This document shows, piece after piece, positions 52,971 to 62,504 of a stretch of DNA of 64,000 bases; positions within the stretch are counted from its first letter, which is position 1; the number at the start of each line of letters is the position of its first letter. The notes under the pieces were generated by a model. The model had not been told where the DNA came from. It was given only the letters and a program-made list of their open reading frames with translations, and searched no databases. The stretch is from contig JBOEGR010000032.1 in the NCBI GenBank assembly GCA_050633525.1, positions 1 through 64,000 on the forward strand. The letters run 5' to 3'. A program made the position numbers and the translations under genes. Origin of the DNA: CANLBN01 sp050633525 (GTDB taxonomy: Bacteria > Pseudomonadota > Gammaproteobacteria > Pseudomonadales > Cellvibrionaceae).

Positions 52971-54035
52971 ATGAAAAAAGTAACCGCTTTTTTATGTGCA
53001 GCTGTTGCCGTTGTTAGTGCGACAAGTGTTAATGCAAAAGAAAAACCCATTTTATTAAAAGCTCCAACTTATTATAATTCGACTTTGCCGGGCTTGGGTT
53101 CTCCTGCCAAATATGTTGCAGATAATGTCCAATTGTTAAGTGCAGGCTCAGTAAAAGTTAAAATGTATGAGCCGGGAAAATTAATTAGTTCAAAAGAAAT
53201 CCTAGATGCTGTTTCAACAGGAAAAGTTCAGGCAGGCTTTGCGACGCCGGGAAACTGGGGTGGAAAAATTCCTGCCGCTCGATTGTTTTCTGCAGTGCCA
53301 TTTGGGCCGGAAGCGCCGGAATATTTGGCTTGGTTTTATTATGGGAATGGTAATAAATTACACCAAGAACTTTATGATGCATCTGGTTTGAATGTCAAAA
53401 CCCAGATCTGTGGGATTATTGCGCCTGAAACATCAGGTTGGTTTAATAAAGAGATAAAAACAGCAGAAGATCTCAAAGGCTTGAAGATGCGTTTCTTCGG
53501 TTTGGGTGCATTAGTAATGGAAAAACTGGGCGTGAGTACAGTTGGTTTACCGGGTGGTGAAATATTCCCAGCTTTAGAGAAGGGGGCGATTGATGCCACT
53601 GAATTTTCAATGCCAGCCATTGATAAACGCATTGGTTTGCATAAAATCATGAAGTACAACTATTTTCCGGGTTGGCATCAGCAGGCAACAACCATCGAGA
53701 TGCTAATTAATAAAGATGTATGGAATGAAATGTCTAAGTCCCAGCAGGCAGTGATTAATCATGTTTGCAAATCCTCGACTCTAGATTCACTTGCTCAAGG
53801 AGAAGCTATTCAAGCGGATGTGATGACTGCAAATGTAACGGGCGGTGTTGTTAATAAGTACTGGTCGTCTGAGATGTTGGCAACATTTAAAACCAAGTGG
53901 GATGAGGTGGCGGAAGAGCAAGCTGCGAAGGATCCTGCATTCAAGAAAATTTGGGAAGATATGCAAAACTTCCGTCAATCTTATGATTTGTGGGAAGCAA
54001 ACGCATTCTTGCCACGGCCAAAAGCCAATATATAA
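52971..54035 (+). CDS. dctP: TRAP transporter solute-binding protein (DctP family)
   Basis: The 354-residue precursor has a signal peptide (about 1-22, ending SVNA-KE). The domain shows DctP features: KEILDAVSTGKVQAGFATPG, and the carboxylate-clamp region LKGLKMRFFGLGALVMEKLG followed by PGGEIFPALEKGAIDATEFS. It looks closer to the monocarboxylate/2-oxo- or 2-hydroxy-acid binders (TakP/lactate type) than to the C4-dicarboxylate ones. Next to glycolate oxidase genes, glycolate or a related hydroxy acid is the likely ligand; this is inference. Confidence 0.9.
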   Translation: MKKVTAFLCAAVAVVSATSVNAKEKPILLKAPTYYNSTLPGLGSPAKYVADNVQLLSAGSVKVKMYEPGKLISSKEILDAVSTGKVQAGFATPGNWGGKIPAARLFSAVPFGPEAPEYLAWFYYGNGNKLHQELYDASGLNVKTQICGIIAPETSGWFNKEIKTAEDLKGLKMRFFGLGALVMEKLGVSTVGLPGGEIFPALEKGAIDATEFSMPAIDKRIGLHKIMKYNYFPGWHQQATTIEMLINKDVWNEMSKSQQAVINHVCKSSTLDSLAQGEAIQADVMTANVTGGVVNKYWSSEMLATFKTKWDEVAEEQAAKDPAFKKIWEDMQNFRQSYDLWEANAFLPRPKANI

Positions 54036-54047
54036 ATAAAATATCTA

Positions 54048-54093
54048 AGGCTGGAATGTAAGTTTTATTACTATTTATTTTACATTCTGGCCT
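54048..54093 (+). promoter_or_regulatory. Intercistronic hairpin between dctP and dctQ
   Basis: A 14-bp stem (AGGCTGGAATGTAA with TTACATTCTGGCCT, two wobbles) with an 18-nt loop is followed at a short distance by TTTT. It probably protects the dctP message or partly terminates, keeping binding protein in excess over membrane subunits. Confidence 0.55.
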
Positions 54094-54156
54094 CAGTTTT
54101 GGTTGTCTGACCTTTCTCTTTTGTTCTCTCTAAAATATTACTAAAAGGTATTCATC

Positions 54157-54708
54157 ATGTCTGCTGTAGGAAGCGGTAATGCGCCTATATTTTCAGTTTT
54201 AATACGCGTGTCCGAATACTTGGAATCGTTGGTTAAGTTATTAGCTAATATTTTTTGTTGGTCTTACGCTTTTTTGATAGCGGTTATTTTGGTTAACGTG
54301 ATTATGCGTTACGGATTTAGTAGTGGCCTGATTGTATTTGAAGAAATTCAATGGCATCTTTATGCCATCGGTATGATGTTTGGGCTCTCTTATGCGGAGG
54401 TGACTAATTCTCAGGTAAGGGTAGATATTGTTGCGGATATGCTCAAGCGAAGGACGGTTATTAAGTGGGAAATATTTGGTGCTGTTGTATTTGTTATCCC
54501 TTTTATTTTTGTGATTGTGTTTAACGCATGGGAATATGTCGAAAATTCTTATGCTATCAATGAGTCCTCTAATTCCCCTTTGGGTTTACCTTATCGGTGG
54601 CTAATTAAAGCGGTTATACCGGCCAGTTTTTTACTTTTATTATGTGCGGTTCTTGCTAGATTAATACGAAATGTAGTCGCTTTAACTAATAACGGAGATG
54701 TGAAGTAA
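54157..54708 (+). CDS. dctQ: TRAP transporter small membrane subunit (DctQ)
   Basis: The 183-residue protein has four membrane segments (about 28-52, 62-82, 103-125, 145-168). The motif VFEEIQWHLYAIGMMFGLSYA is typical of DctQ. It pairs with DctM to form the transporter. Its stop overlaps the dctM start (TAATG). Confidence 0.9.
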   Translation: MSAVGSGNAPIFSVLIRVSEYLESLVKLLANIFCWSYAFLIAVILVNVIMRYGFSSGLIVFEEIQWHLYAIGMMFGLSYAEVTNSQVRVDIVADMLKRRTVIKWEIFGAVVFVIPFIFVIVFNAWEYVENSYAINESSNSPLGLPYRWLIKAVIPASFLLLLCAVLARLIRNVVALTNNGDVK

Positions 54709-56096
54709 TGGAAGTCAATGAAATTCTCGTTATTGCAATGTTCCTTACTTTCATTGCATTTTTATTTACCGGTATCCCTGTGGCTTATGTGCTAGCGGGT
54801 GTGGGTATCTTGTATGGTTTTCTTGGTTATTTATCTGATATGCATTTAGATACTATTACAGGTCTAGATTTAAATGTATTGGGTTTGGTTGTATCTCGAA
54901 TTTTTACCTTAATGGAAAATTGGGTATTGGTAGCTTTACCTATGTTTATTTTTATGGGGCTTATGCTAGACCGTTCGGGTGTGGCAGAAAGAATGATGCT
55001 TTCCATGCAAGAGCTTTTTGGTAGGGTCAGAGGCGGGTTAGCCATTACGGTTACGCTTATCGGCGTGATATTGGCGGCATCTACCGGCATTATTGGTGCT
55101 TCGGTTGTTTTATTAGGCCTATTATCTTTGCCAGCTATGATGAAGCAAGGCTATAGCACTCCTCTTGCTGCTGGCACTATCTGTAGCGCAGGTTGTTTAG
55201 GTATATTGATCCCACCTAGTATTATGCTTGTAATTATGGCTGACCAATTGTCATTGTCAGTGGGTGACTTATTTATGGCTGCAGTTTTTCCTGGTTTAAT
55301 CTTGGGTGGTTTATATTTAATTTATATTTTATCCATTGCGTATTTTCGTCCCCAATGTGCCCCCTTGTCTGACGATAGGAGAGAAATGGATTGGCATGTG
55401 TTGTGGGATGTGTTTAAGGCTGTTTTTCCGCCTATCTTATTAATTTTTGCTGTATTAGGCTCTATATTTGGTGGCATTGCTACACCAACTGAAGCGAGTG
55501 GTGTGGGTGCTCTAGGTGCAACATTGTTAGCGCTCTATAATAGGAAATTAAATCTAAAAGTATTTCATAAAGTATTAATGGAGTCATACAAGACCACTGC
55601 TTATATTTTTGCTATTTTTATCGGTGCAACGTGTTTTGCTTTGGTATTGCGTGAGTTGGGTGGTGATGAGCTGATTGAGGCAGGGTTAACCAGTCTGCCC
55701 TTTGGTGACTACGGTGTGCTTATTGCTATCCTTTTCATCGTTTTTCTGTTGGGTTTTTTACTCGACTGGATCGAAATTACATTGATAGTGTTGCCCTTAC
55801 TTGCTCCGGTCATTGCTGGACTTGATTTTGCGATAGAAGGTTATGGAGTCCTTGATCAGCCGGTATTAGTGTGGTTTGTTATGTTGGTTGCTATTACTTT
55901 GCAGACATCATTTTTAACACCACCAGTTGGGTTTGCACTATTTTATTTAAAGGGTGTGTGTCCTCCTGAAGTAAGGATGGTTGATATCTACCGCGGTGTC
56001 ACCCCATTTATTATTTTGCAATTAATTGGTCTGGCGATTGTTATCTCTTTGCCTACCTTAGTGACATGGTTGCCGGCAACGGTATACGGCAAATAA
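54708..56096 (+). CDS. dctM: TRAP transporter large membrane subunit (DctM)
   Basis: The 462-residue protein has 11-12 hydrophobic segments. It contains family motifs GIIGASVVLLGLLSLPAMMKQGY, AGCLGILIPPSIMLV, and GIATPTEASGVGALGA. It forms the Na+-coupled channel part of the TRAP transporter. It ends 17 nt from the convergent GntR gene. Confidence 0.93.
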   Translation: MEVNEILVIAMFLTFIAFLFTGIPVAYVLAGVGILYGFLGYLSDMHLDTITGLDLNVLGLVVSRIFTLMENWVLVALPMFIFMGLMLDRSGVAERMMLSMQELFGRVRGGLAITVTLIGVILAASTGIIGASVVLLGLLSLPAMMKQGYSTPLAAGTICSAGCLGILIPPSIMLVIMADQLSLSVGDLFMAAVFPGLILGGLYLIYILSIAYFRPQCAPLSDDRREMDWHVLWDVFKAVFPPILLIFAVLGSIFGGIATPTEASGVGALGATLLALYNRKLNLKVFHKVLMESYKTTAYIFAIFIGATCFALVLRELGGDELIEAGLTSLPFGDYGVLIAILFIVFLLGFLLDWIEITLIVLPLLAPVIAGLDFAIEGYGVLDQPVLVWFVMLVAITLQTSFLTPPVGFALFYLKGVCPPEVRMVDIYRGVTPFIILQLIGLAIVISLPTLVTWLPATVYGK

Positions 56097-56113
56097 TCAT
56101 TAGTCTTATGACT

Positions 56114-56881
56114 CTATACTTGTTCTTGTTGGTGCCAGCTTTTTTCTCTTGCTAGACGTTGTTCTTCTCGTTCAATTTCTAGCATGCGGTCGCGAATATT
56201 GCGGACATGTTCGGTGGCTACTTTTTTGGCCGTCTCGGGTTTGCGATCAATAATGGCGTTATATATTTGTCTGTGATGTTTATCAATCTGCTGTTTTTGC
56301 CTATCGCGGTGATAAAGGTTGGTCACTGATGCCACGATACTGTTTAACATAAGTTGCATTAAACTTTGTAGGGTATGAACTAAAACTGGGTTGTGTGAGG
56401 CCTCATAGATTGAACGATGGAATGCGTGATCGAGATGAGCTGCTTGTATTAAGTCGTGCTCATCTTCTTTTCGGAGGTTCATAGCATTATAAGCTTTGGT
56501 GATTTTGTAAAAATCTTTCTCGGTACCGCGCTCAGCTGCGAGTAAAGCAGCTTCAGCCTCAAGTAGCTCCCTCACTTCCAGCAAATCGTATAGTAGGCGA
56601 GGGTGATTCTCGTAGAGTCGGCTTAATGGTGTTTCATTTTCTTTATTGTCGAGCATGCCGATAATAAATGAGCCTTTACCATGGCGGGTTTCTATAACTC
56701 CTCTACCTCTTAACTCCTTTAATGACTCCCTAATTAGGGGGCGTGATACCTTGAGTCGTTCAGATAATTGCCTTTCAGAGGGGACTTTGTCTCCCGGCTG
56801 TAGTGTACCATCAAGGATAAGTTCTTCTAGGCGCTGGGAAATCGCCATTGAGCGGGTCTTCACAATATCATTGTTATTCAT
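56114..56881 (-). CDS. FCD-family GntR regulator (GlcC/LldR/PdhR-like)
   Basis: The 255-residue protein has a winged helix-turn-helix (about 8-75, with LQPGDKVPSERQLSERLKVSR in outline, and GVIETRHGKGSFI). The FCD effector domain follows (about 95-235), with LDHAFHRSIYEASHNPVL and later His residues that usually bind metal and ligand. Members regulate organic-acid catabolism, often as repressors relieved by the substrate. It lies between the TRAP operon and glcB, with operator-like palindromes in front of itself and both neighbours, so it is probably the local glycolate regulator. Confidence 0.88.
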   Translation of the reverse strand: MNNNDIVKTRSMAISQRLEELILDGTLQPGDKVPSERQLSERLKVSRPLIRESLKELRGRGVIETRHGKGSFIIGMLDNKENETPLSRLYENHPRLLYDLLEVRELLEAEAALLAAERGTEKDFYKITKAYNAMNLRKEDEHDLIQAAHLDHAFHRSIYEASHNPVLVHTLQSLMQLMLNSIVASVTNLYHRDRQKQQIDKHHRQIYNAIIDRKPETAKKVATEHVRNIRDRMLEIEREEQRLAREKSWHQQEQV

Positions 56882-56927
56882 GATTAGAACTCCCGTAAAT
56901 AATGTTGATTATTTTAAACCTGTTTGT

Positions 56928-56940
56928 CTGGTTATACCAG
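56928..56940. promoter_or_regulatory. GntR-type operator 3 (regulator gene)
   Basis: CTGGTTATACCAG is a palindrome of the TGGT-N3-ACCA type, 47 nt upstream of the regulator start and in the region shared with glcB. It suggests autoregulation. Confidence 0.7.
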
Positions 56941-57035
56941 ATGTTTGCTTATTGACGCGCCGATGGCAATTTTGTTTTTTATATTTAATTAAATCAATGG
57001 TTTACTAAATAATTTGAATTTATTGAAAATAATAA

Positions 57036-57048
57036 CTGGTATGACCAG
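57036..57048. promoter_or_regulatory. GntR-type operator 4 (glcB operon)
   Basis: CTGGTATGACCAG is identical to the site at 52785-52797 and lies about 100 nt before glcB. A TTGAAA at 57023-57028 just upstream could be a -35 element. Confidence 0.75.
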
Positions 57049-57145
57049 CTGTATTCTACGTGGACTTTAATGAGGCCAAAACGTACTCTGAGCCTGATTA
57101 AGTTATTTCGAACATAGTGATAGCAAAAATTGAGAGGAGCCAAAA

Positions 57146-59347
57146 ATGAATAACTACATTGAAAAACATGGTTTGCAGATCGCCCCCACTTTGTATGAAT
57201 TGTTAGTCAATGAAATCGCCAGCGGTTTGGATATTAATGTAGACGAAGTCTTATTGCGTTTTTCAACTGTAGTCGATCGTTTAGCTCCTAAAAATAAAGC
57301 TTTACTTGAAAAAAGAGAGCGCCTCCAGCAACAGCTGGATGAGTGGCATCGCAGTCATCCAGGCCCAATTAAAAATATCTCAACATATAAACAGTTCTTG
57401 ATTGAAATTGGTTACTTGGTGCCGGAAGGCGATGCTTTTAGTGTCAGTACGGAAAATGTCGATCAGGAAATTGCTTCTATTGCAGGCCCGCAATTAGTTG
57501 TGCCGGTAAACAACGCACGCTTTGCGTTAAATGCTGCCAATGCGCGCTGGGGCAGTTTATATGATGCGCTCTACGGAACAGATGTCATAGCGGAAGAGCC
57601 TGGCTATGAAAAAGGCAGCAGTTTTAATGAGCGTAGAGGTATTCGTGTTATTGCTAAAGCCGCTAGGTTTTTAGATGACAGCTTACGCTTAGCCGATGGC
57701 AGTAGCCACTCTGATATTGCAGAGTATCAATTAACGGGTTCCGATAAAATTGAACTGACAATAAAGCGTACTAACGGTAGCACCACAAAATTAAGTAAGC
57801 CGGAACAATTTATTGCTTATGTAGGTGAATTGAATTCCCCTAAAATCCTTTTGTTTAAAAATAATGGTTTGCATATAGAGTTACATATTGATCGCAATCA
57901 TCCTATTGGTAAAAATAATGCCTCAGGCGTCAAAGATGTTGTGATTGAGTCAGCTATTAGTACGATTCAAGATTGTGAAGATTCTGTCGCTGCGGTTGAT
58001 GCAGAAGACAAAACTTTGGTTTATCGTAATTGGCTCGGTTTAATGAAAGGTTCTCTGTCAGAGACTTTTACTAAAAATGGTAAAAGTCTAACACGTTCAT
58101 TGAATGATGACCGACATTATACTGATACCAATGGCGAGCCAATGTCTCTACATGGTCGTAGCTTGTTGTTAGTTAGAAATGTAGGCCATTTAATGACAAG
58201 CAATGCTATTTTAGATAAAGAGGGAAATAATATTCCCGAAGGTTTTATGGATGCTTTGTTTACTACTCTTTGTGCAATGCATGATTTTAAAGACGACGCG
58301 CCATTACACAACAGTCGAACTAAAAGTATTTATATTGTTAAACCTAAAATGCATGGCCCGGAAGAAGTGGCTTTAACCAATGAGTTGTTTAATCATATTG
58401 AAGATGCACTTGGCTTGCCGCGTTACACAATGAAAGTCGGTGTGATGGATGAAGAGCGTCGTACAACGGTTAACTTAAAAGAATGTATTCGAGCTGCAAA
58501 AGAGCGTTTGGTTTTTATCAATACAGGTTTCTTGGATAGAACCGGAGATGAAATGCACACCTCTATGGAAGCGGGTCCTATGCTGCCAAAAGAACTGATT
58601 AAGCAAGAACCTTGGATCTCTGCATATGAGAATTGGAATGTAGATATAGGTTTGGAGTGTGGCTTACCTGGTCATGCACAAATTGGTAAAGGCATGTGGC
58701 CGAAGCCAGATGAAATGTTGCAAATGCTGGAAGCAAAAATGGCTCACCCTAAAGCCGGTGCTAATTGTGCTTGGGTGCCATCACCGACAGCCGCAACTTT
58801 ACATGCAATGCATTATCACACCATCAATGTCCATGCCCAACAAGCAGAGTTAAGTTCGCGCCCGCGTGCCGACTTAGATCATATACTCACGCCTCCTCTT
58901 TTAGGTGATCGACGCTTAACGCCAGACGAAATTCAGGATGAGATGGATAATAATGCACAGGGTATATTGGGTTATGTTGTACGTTGGATAGATCAAGGTG
59001 TGGGCTGTTCTAAAGTACCTGATATTAATAATGTGGGTCTAATGGAAGATCGTGCGACTCTGCGTATTTCTAGTCAACATATTGCTAATTGGTTGCGTCA
59101 TGGTATTTGCACTAAAGAACAAGTGATGGAAACAATGAAACGCATGGCCAGAATAGTTGATCAACAAAATAAAAGTGACTCTCATTATAAAGCAATGGCG
59201 CCGGAATTTTCTGGTATTGCTTTTCGATCCGCTTGCGCATTGATTTTTGAAGGTGGGGCTCAGCCCAGCGGTTATACAGAGCCACTCTTGCATGAGTATC
59301 GAGTGAAAGCGAAAGAGCATAGCCATCGTTTGCAAAAAACGGCTTAA
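57146..59347 (+). CDS. glcB: Malate synthase G
   Basis: The 733-residue enzyme has the isoform G length. Key regions are DVVIESAISTIQDCEDSVAA near 272 (with catalytic and Mg-binding acids), VFINTGFLDRTGDEMHTSME near 455, and GHAQIGKGMWPKPDEM. It condenses glyoxylate with acetyl-CoA to malate, consuming the glyoxylate made by GlcDEF. A strong Shine-Dalgarno GAGAGGAG precedes the ATG. It is the first gene of the glcB-glcG-glcDEF transcript. Confidence 0.97.
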   Translation: MNNYIEKHGLQIAPTLYELLVNEIASGLDINVDEVLLRFSTVVDRLAPKNKALLEKRERLQQQLDEWHRSHPGPIKNISTYKQFLIEIGYLVPEGDAFSVSTENVDQEIASIAGPQLVVPVNNARFALNAANARWGSLYDALYGTDVIAEEPGYEKGSSFNERRGIRVIAKAARFLDDSLRLADGSSHSDIAEYQLTGSDKIELTIKRTNGSTTKLSKPEQFIAYVGELNSPKILLFKNNGLHIELHIDRNHPIGKNNASGVKDVVIESAISTIQDCEDSVAAVDAEDKTLVYRNWLGLMKGSLSETFTKNGKSLTRSLNDDRHYTDTNGEPMSLHGRSLLLVRNVGHLMTSNAILDKEGNNIPEGFMDALFTTLCAMHDFKDDAPLHNSRTKSIYIVKPKMHGPEEVALTNELFNHIEDALGLPRYTMKVGVMDEERRTTVNLKECIRAAKERLVFINTGFLDRTGDEMHTSMEAGPMLPKELIKQEPWISAYENWNVDIGLECGLPGHAQIGKGMWPKPDEMLQMLEAKMAHPKAGANCAWVPSPTAATLHAMHYHTINVHAQQAELSSRPRADLDHILTPPLLGDRRLTPDEIQDEMDNNAQGILGYVVRWIDQGVGCSKVPDINNVGLMEDRATLRISSQHIANWLRHGICTKEQVMETMKRMARIVDQQNKSDSHYKAMAPEFSGIAFRSACALIFEGGAQPSGYTEPLLHEYRVKAKEHSHRLQKTA

Positions 59348-59387
59348 TCACATTACAACATGATTACTTATAGAAACGGGAAAAAAT

Positions 59388-59810
59388 ATGTTAACTATTA
59401 AACGTTTATGTATCGCAGATGCTCGCCTTTTAATCGAGGGCGCAAGCCAAAAAGCAGAAGAAATTGGTGTGCCAATGTGTATTGCCGTGGTAGATGAATC
59501 TGGTAATTTAATTGCGTTTGAACGTATGAATGGCGGCAAAGCTCACAGTATTATTGTCGCACAAGATAAAGCCTTTACGGCCGGTGCAGCTCGCAAAGCG
59601 ACTCATGAATACAATGCGGTGAATACGCCAGGTAGTCTCGCCTTTGGTATTCATACTGAAGTGGGTTGCCGTATTAGTACCGTAGGTGGTGGTCTTCCAG
59701 TGCAAGTTGATGGTGAATATCTTGGGGGTATTGGTGTGAGCTCAGGGACACCGCAGCAGGATATGGATTGTGCACAGGCGGGTATTGATTTCTTTTTGAA
59801 AGACAAATGA
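59388..59810 (+). CDS. glcG: GlcG/HbpS-family protein (DUF336)
   Basis: The 140-residue protein has the family pattern MCIAVVDESGNLIAFERMNG near the middle and GGLPVQVDGEYLGGIGVSSGTPQQD in outline near the end. Relatives bind haem or flavin-like ligands, and glcG is found in the E. coli glc operon, but its role there is not settled. It lies 40 nt after glcB and 45 nt before glcD. Confidence 0.9.
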   Translation: MLTIKRLCIADARLLIEGASQKAEEIGVPMCIAVVDESGNLIAFERMNGGKAHSIIVAQDKAFTAGAARKATHEYNAVNTPGSLAFGIHTEVGCRISTVGGGLPVQVDGEYLGGIGVSSGTPQQDMDCAQAGIDFFLKDK

Positions 59811-59855
59811 TGCTTAATCATGTTTATTTTTAATCGTTTTTGTAGGTAAATCATT

Positions 59856-61409
59856 ATGGCTAAAATCAGCAGGCAAGACTTGGTCGTACAGTTGAGGCAG
59901 TTTATTGCTGCCGACTATGTTATCGATGATGCTGAGACGCAAAAAGTCTATGAGTGTGATGGGCTGTCAGCCTATTGTGAAATGCCAATGTTAGTGGTGT
60001 TACCGGAAACCATTGAACAAGTGCAAAAAACGATGCGTCTCTTGCATCAATATGACATACCGGTTGTTGCGCGCGGAGCGGGTACCAGTTTGTCCGCCGG
60101 CGCTACACCACATAAAGACGGTGTTGTTCTATCTCTCGCTAAATTTAAGAACATCATTGCTATCGACCCGCTTGCAAGAACGGCACGCTTGCAACCGGGC
60201 GTGCGTAACTTAGCGATTAGCGAAGCTGCTGCTGATTATGGCCTTTATTATGCTCCCGATCCTTCTTCTCAAATAGCGTGTTCTATAGGCGGGAATGTTG
60301 CTGAGAATGCTGGTGGCGTTCATTGCTTAAAATACGGTCTTACCGTACATAATGTGCTCAGCCTAGAAATGGTGACAGTAGAGGGTGACTTGTTGACGAT
60401 CGGTAGTCAGGGTTTTGATAGCTATGGGCCTGATTTGCTTGCTCTGTTGAATGGCTCAGAAGGTATGTTAGGAGTGATAACCGAAGTGACGGTTAAATTA
60501 TTGCCTGTGCCCGAAAAAGCCCAAGTGATTTTGGCCGGTTTTGATTCCGTCAAAACAGCCGGTGATGCGGTGGGTAGTATTATTTCAAAAGGTATTATTC
60601 CGGGCGGTTTAGAAATGATGGATACCTATGCCATTCAAGCTTCAGAAGCTTTTGCGAATGCGGGTTACCCCCTCGATGCAAAAGCGCTGCTGTTGTGCGA
60701 AGTGGATGGCACCTTAGAAGAGGTCAATGAATACAGTGAAAAAATTGAAAGATTATTTAAAGAGCTAGGCGCAACGAGCGTACGCGTGTCAAAAAATGAA
60801 GCAGAACGAGCATTATTTTGGAAAGGGCGTAAGTCTGCTTTCCCTGCTGTTGGTCGAATGTCCCCCGATTATTATTGTATGGACGGTACTATTCCTCGAG
60901 GGCAGTTAGCTCATGTATTGACTGAAATTGAACGTTTGTCTCAAGAGTACGATTTGCGAGTAGCCAATGTATTTCATGCAGGTGATGGCAACTTACATCC
61001 ATTGATTTTATTTGATGCGAATGTACCGGGGCAATTTGAGCGGACCGAAGCGTTTGGTGGAAAGATACTAGAGATCTGTGTTGAGGTGGGCGGTTGTATT
61101 ACCGGTGAGCACGGTGTCGGTTTGGAAAAAATTCGTCAAATGGCAGTCCAATTTAGCGACAGTGAAATTGCACAGTTTCATAGTATTAAGTATGCATTTG
61201 ATGCGAAGGCGAATTTAAATCCGGGTAAAGGTATTCCGGTATTAAAACGTTGTCAGGAATACCGTGCCCTTGGTAAAGCACAACACGATGATGAGGGCGG
61301 GGTTTGCACCCATGGCCATCATCACAATGCCAACTACGATGCTAATCATAACAATGCTAACAATGGCAATACCATCAAGAAAGATCAGCACGGAGAAAAT
61401 GCCGCATGA
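59856..61409 (+). CDS. glcD: Glycolate oxidase subunit GlcD (FAD-binding)
   Basis: The 517-residue flavoprotein has an FAD-binding PCMH-type domain (PVVARGAGTSLSAGATPHKDG; SIGGNVAENAGGVHCLKYG; GSEGMLGVITEV) and a catalytic C-terminal domain (NVFHAGDGNLHPLILFD; TGEHGVGLEKIRQM). It oxidises glycolate to glyoxylate together with GlcE and GlcF at the membrane. The last ~40 residues form an unusual hydrophilic tail rich in His, Asn and Asp. Its stop overlaps the glcE start by four bases. Confidence 0.96.
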   Translation: MAKISRQDLVVQLRQFIAADYVIDDAETQKVYECDGLSAYCEMPMLVVLPETIEQVQKTMRLLHQYDIPVVARGAGTSLSAGATPHKDGVVLSLAKFKNIIAIDPLARTARLQPGVRNLAISEAAADYGLYYAPDPSSQIACSIGGNVAENAGGVHCLKYGLTVHNVLSLEMVTVEGDLLTIGSQGFDSYGPDLLALLNGSEGMLGVITEVTVKLLPVPEKAQVILAGFDSVKTAGDAVGSIISKGIIPGGLEMMDTYAIQASEAFANAGYPLDAKALLLCEVDGTLEEVNEYSEKIERLFKELGATSVRVSKNEAERALFWKGRKSAFPAVGRMSPDYYCMDGTIPRGQLAHVLTEIERLSQEYDLRVANVFHAGDGNLHPLILFDANVPGQFERTEAFGGKILEICVEVGGCITGEHGVGLEKIRQMAVQFSDSEIAQFHSIKYAFDAKANLNPGKGIPVLKRCQEYRALGKAQHDDEGGVCTHGHHHNANYDANHNNANNGNTIKKDQHGENAA

Positions 61410-62485
61410 CTGATTTAAGCGATATATTTGTTGATCAAATAAAAACGGCCAGTACGGATAAAAAAATGCTCACTATTGTGGGTAATGGTACAAAGACCTC
61501 TTTGGGCCGCAGGGTTGAACACGATGCAATAACGTTATCAACAGTAAAACATACTGGCATTACGAGCTATGAGCCTGTTGAATTAGTGATGACGGCGCGA
61601 GCAGGTACGACCTTAGCGGAAATTGATGCTGAGCTAGCAAAACATAATCAATACCTTGCTTGTGACCCCGCTCGTTTTGATGGGCAGGCGACTATCGGGG
61701 GTTCTTTAGCGGCTAATCAAGCAGGCCCATCGAGGCCGTGGTTAGGTTCGCTACGAGATCATGTACTCGGCGTTAACTTGATCAATGGTAAAGGCGAGCA
61801 TCTACGCTTTGGGGGGCAGGTGATGAAAAATGTTGCCGGTTATGATGTGTCGCGTTTACAGGCGGGTGCGATGGGTACATTAGGCTTAATGACTGATATT
61901 AGCTTTAAAGTATTACCTTGCCCTGCTGCTGCTATTACCTTAACGCAAGATATTGACGCTGACGATGCTATTTACTTAATGAATCAATTGGCCGGACAAG
62001 CCAAACCTCTAACCGCAGCATGCTGGATAGAAGGCATTTTGTATTTACAGTTGTCTGGTGCTAAAAGCGCAGTTGAAAGCACGGTGGATGTGTGGGTCGG
62101 CGATATTATGCCGGATCAAGAGGCGGTGATGTTTTGGAATGGTCTGCGTGATCATAAACATCATTTTTTTAGTCAGCGATCCGCTGAACAAGCCTTGTGG
62201 CGCTTTTCAATTAACTCAACGGCAGCGCCTTTTCTAAAAGATGAACAATGGTTATTTGATTGGGGTGGTTCACTCCGGTGGCTGAAAGGTGATTTTGCGC
62301 ACGCCGAATTACAGCAGTGGGCGGCAGAGCAGGGGGGCGAGGTGATACTCTATCAAGGTGGTGATCGATCTAAGGATATCTATTATCAGCCTCATTCTGT
62401 GATGAAAAAAATTCAAAAAGAACTTAAGCAATCTTTTGATCCTCACAATATTTTTAACTTAGGTCGGCTTTATAGCTGGATGTAA
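61406..62485 (+). CDS. glcE: Glycolate oxidase subunit GlcE
   Basis: The 359-residue protein has an FAD-binding fold (ELVMTARAGTTLAEIDAELAKH; ATIGGSLAANQAGPSRPWLGS; GQVMKNVAGYDVSRLQAGAMGTLG) and lacks the full catalytic domain of GlcD. It forms the glycolate oxidase complex with GlcD and GlcF. The start overlaps the glcD stop (ATGA), pointing to coupled translation. Confidence 0.95.
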   Translation: MTDLSDIFVDQIKTASTDKKMLTIVGNGTKTSLGRRVEHDAITLSTVKHTGITSYEPVELVMTARAGTTLAEIDAELAKHNQYLACDPARFDGQATIGGSLAANQAGPSRPWLGSLRDHVLGVNLINGKGEHLRFGGQVMKNVAGYDVSRLQAGAMGTLGLMTDISFKVLPCPAAAITLTQDIDADDAIYLMNQLAGQAKPLTAACWIEGILYLQLSGAKSAVESTVDVWVGDIMPDQEAVMFWNGLRDHKHHFFSQRSAEQALWRFSINSTAAPFLKDEQWLFDWGGSLRWLKGDFAHAELQQWAAEQGGEVILYQGGDRSKDIYYQPHSVMKKIQKELKQSFDPHNIFNLGRLYSWM

Positions 62486-62504
62486 GGGATAAGGTCGATT
62501 CATT

